Below the pieces are notes generated by a model. That model worked only from the letters and a program-made list of their open reading frames with translations. It was not told where the DNA came from and did not search any database. From Candidatus Woesearchaeota archaeon (GTDB lineage: Archaea > Nanobdellota > Nanobdellia > Woesearchaeales > JAGVZT01), in contig JAHWHA010000045.1 of the NCBI GenBank assembly GCA_019323665.1, positions 1 to 6,199 of the forward strand: 6,199 nucleotides of DNA, given 5' to 3'. The position numbers were made by a program, and so were the translations under genes. This document shows positions 6,109 through 6,199 of this stretch, piece by piece (within the stretch, counting starts at the first letter, position 1; every line of letters begins with the position of its first letter).

Positions 6109-6199
6109 ATGAAATTCGCCCATATGGCAGACTGCCACATCGGAGCCTGGTCAGACAGCCGTATGTCAGCATTGAACAGCAAAGCCTTTGAAAAGGCAG
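6109..6199 (+). CDS. mre11: Mre11 DNA double-strand break repair nuclease, N-terminal start
   Basis: Thirty codons are visible before the right edge. The opening MKFAHMADCHIG matches the first phosphoesterase motif of Mre11/SbcD nucleases (D-x-H), with metal ligands D8 and H10. It is followed by AWSDSR and LNSKAFEKA, which fit the archaeal Mre11 pattern (LN-x-KAFEKA). Mre11 with Rad50 processes DNA double-strand ends. Rad50, and usually HerA and NurA, would be expected downstream outside the window. The start is supported by the family N-terminus and by the TATA box 27 bases away. Confidence 0.9.
   Translation, partial: MKFAHMADCHIGAWSDSRMSALNSKAFEKA

Overview
The window looks archaeal. It carries a complete aIF5B-type translation factor, an archaeal NOL1/NOP2-associated PUA protein, the start of an Mre11 nuclease, and the end of an MCT-1/Tma20-type PUA protein. 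Strong TATA-like boxes lie 26-28 bases upstream of the start codons of at least five genes, so those transcripts are probably leaderless. Gene packing is tight, base composition is moderately AT-rich, and no rRNA, tRNA, CRISPR or insertion sequence is visible. The proteins look most like those of DPANN-type archaea (Woesearchaeota/Pacearchaeota-like). That placement is an impression from sequence style and was not tested phylogenetically.

Layout. Positions 1-214 hold the C-terminal end of an MCT-1-like PUA protein. Three plus-strand genes follow (272-1477, 1638-2012, 2123-3325), each with its own TATA-like promoter. A minus-strand block then runs right to left: an unrecognised 137-aa protein (6008-5595), aIF5B (5537-3771), and a small PUA ribosome-biogenesis protein (3774-3322) whose ATG overlaps the aIF5B stop. 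The 2123 gene and the PUA gene converge and share a palindromic TTAA as their two stop codons. At the right edge mre11 starts on the plus strand (6109 onward), divergent from the 137-aa gene.

The most interesting part is the plus-strand trio. The first gene encodes an HD-domain protein with the layout of the RelA/SpoT hydrolase domain. The third encodes a 400-aa protein whose C-terminal half can be aligned by eye with the RelA/SpoT nucleotidyltransferase (alarmone synthetase) domain. The aligned blocks are R-x-K...K, D-x-L-A-x-R, E-V-x-V-x-I-K, and AE-x6-H-x2-Y. A small 124-aa protein of unknown function sits between them. This reads as a split RelA/SpoT-type synthetase and hydrolase pair in an archaeon, a domain of life where such genes are sparse. 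Both halves deviate at known catalytic positions: the hydrolase has E-A where the E-D pair is expected, and the synthetase G-loop is altered. The chemistry, product and activity therefore remain open. The second and third genes share a near-duplicate promoter block, which suggests joint regulation.

The minus-strand block and the flanking PUA gene are ordinary information-processing genes: initiation, ribosome biogenesis and DNA repair.
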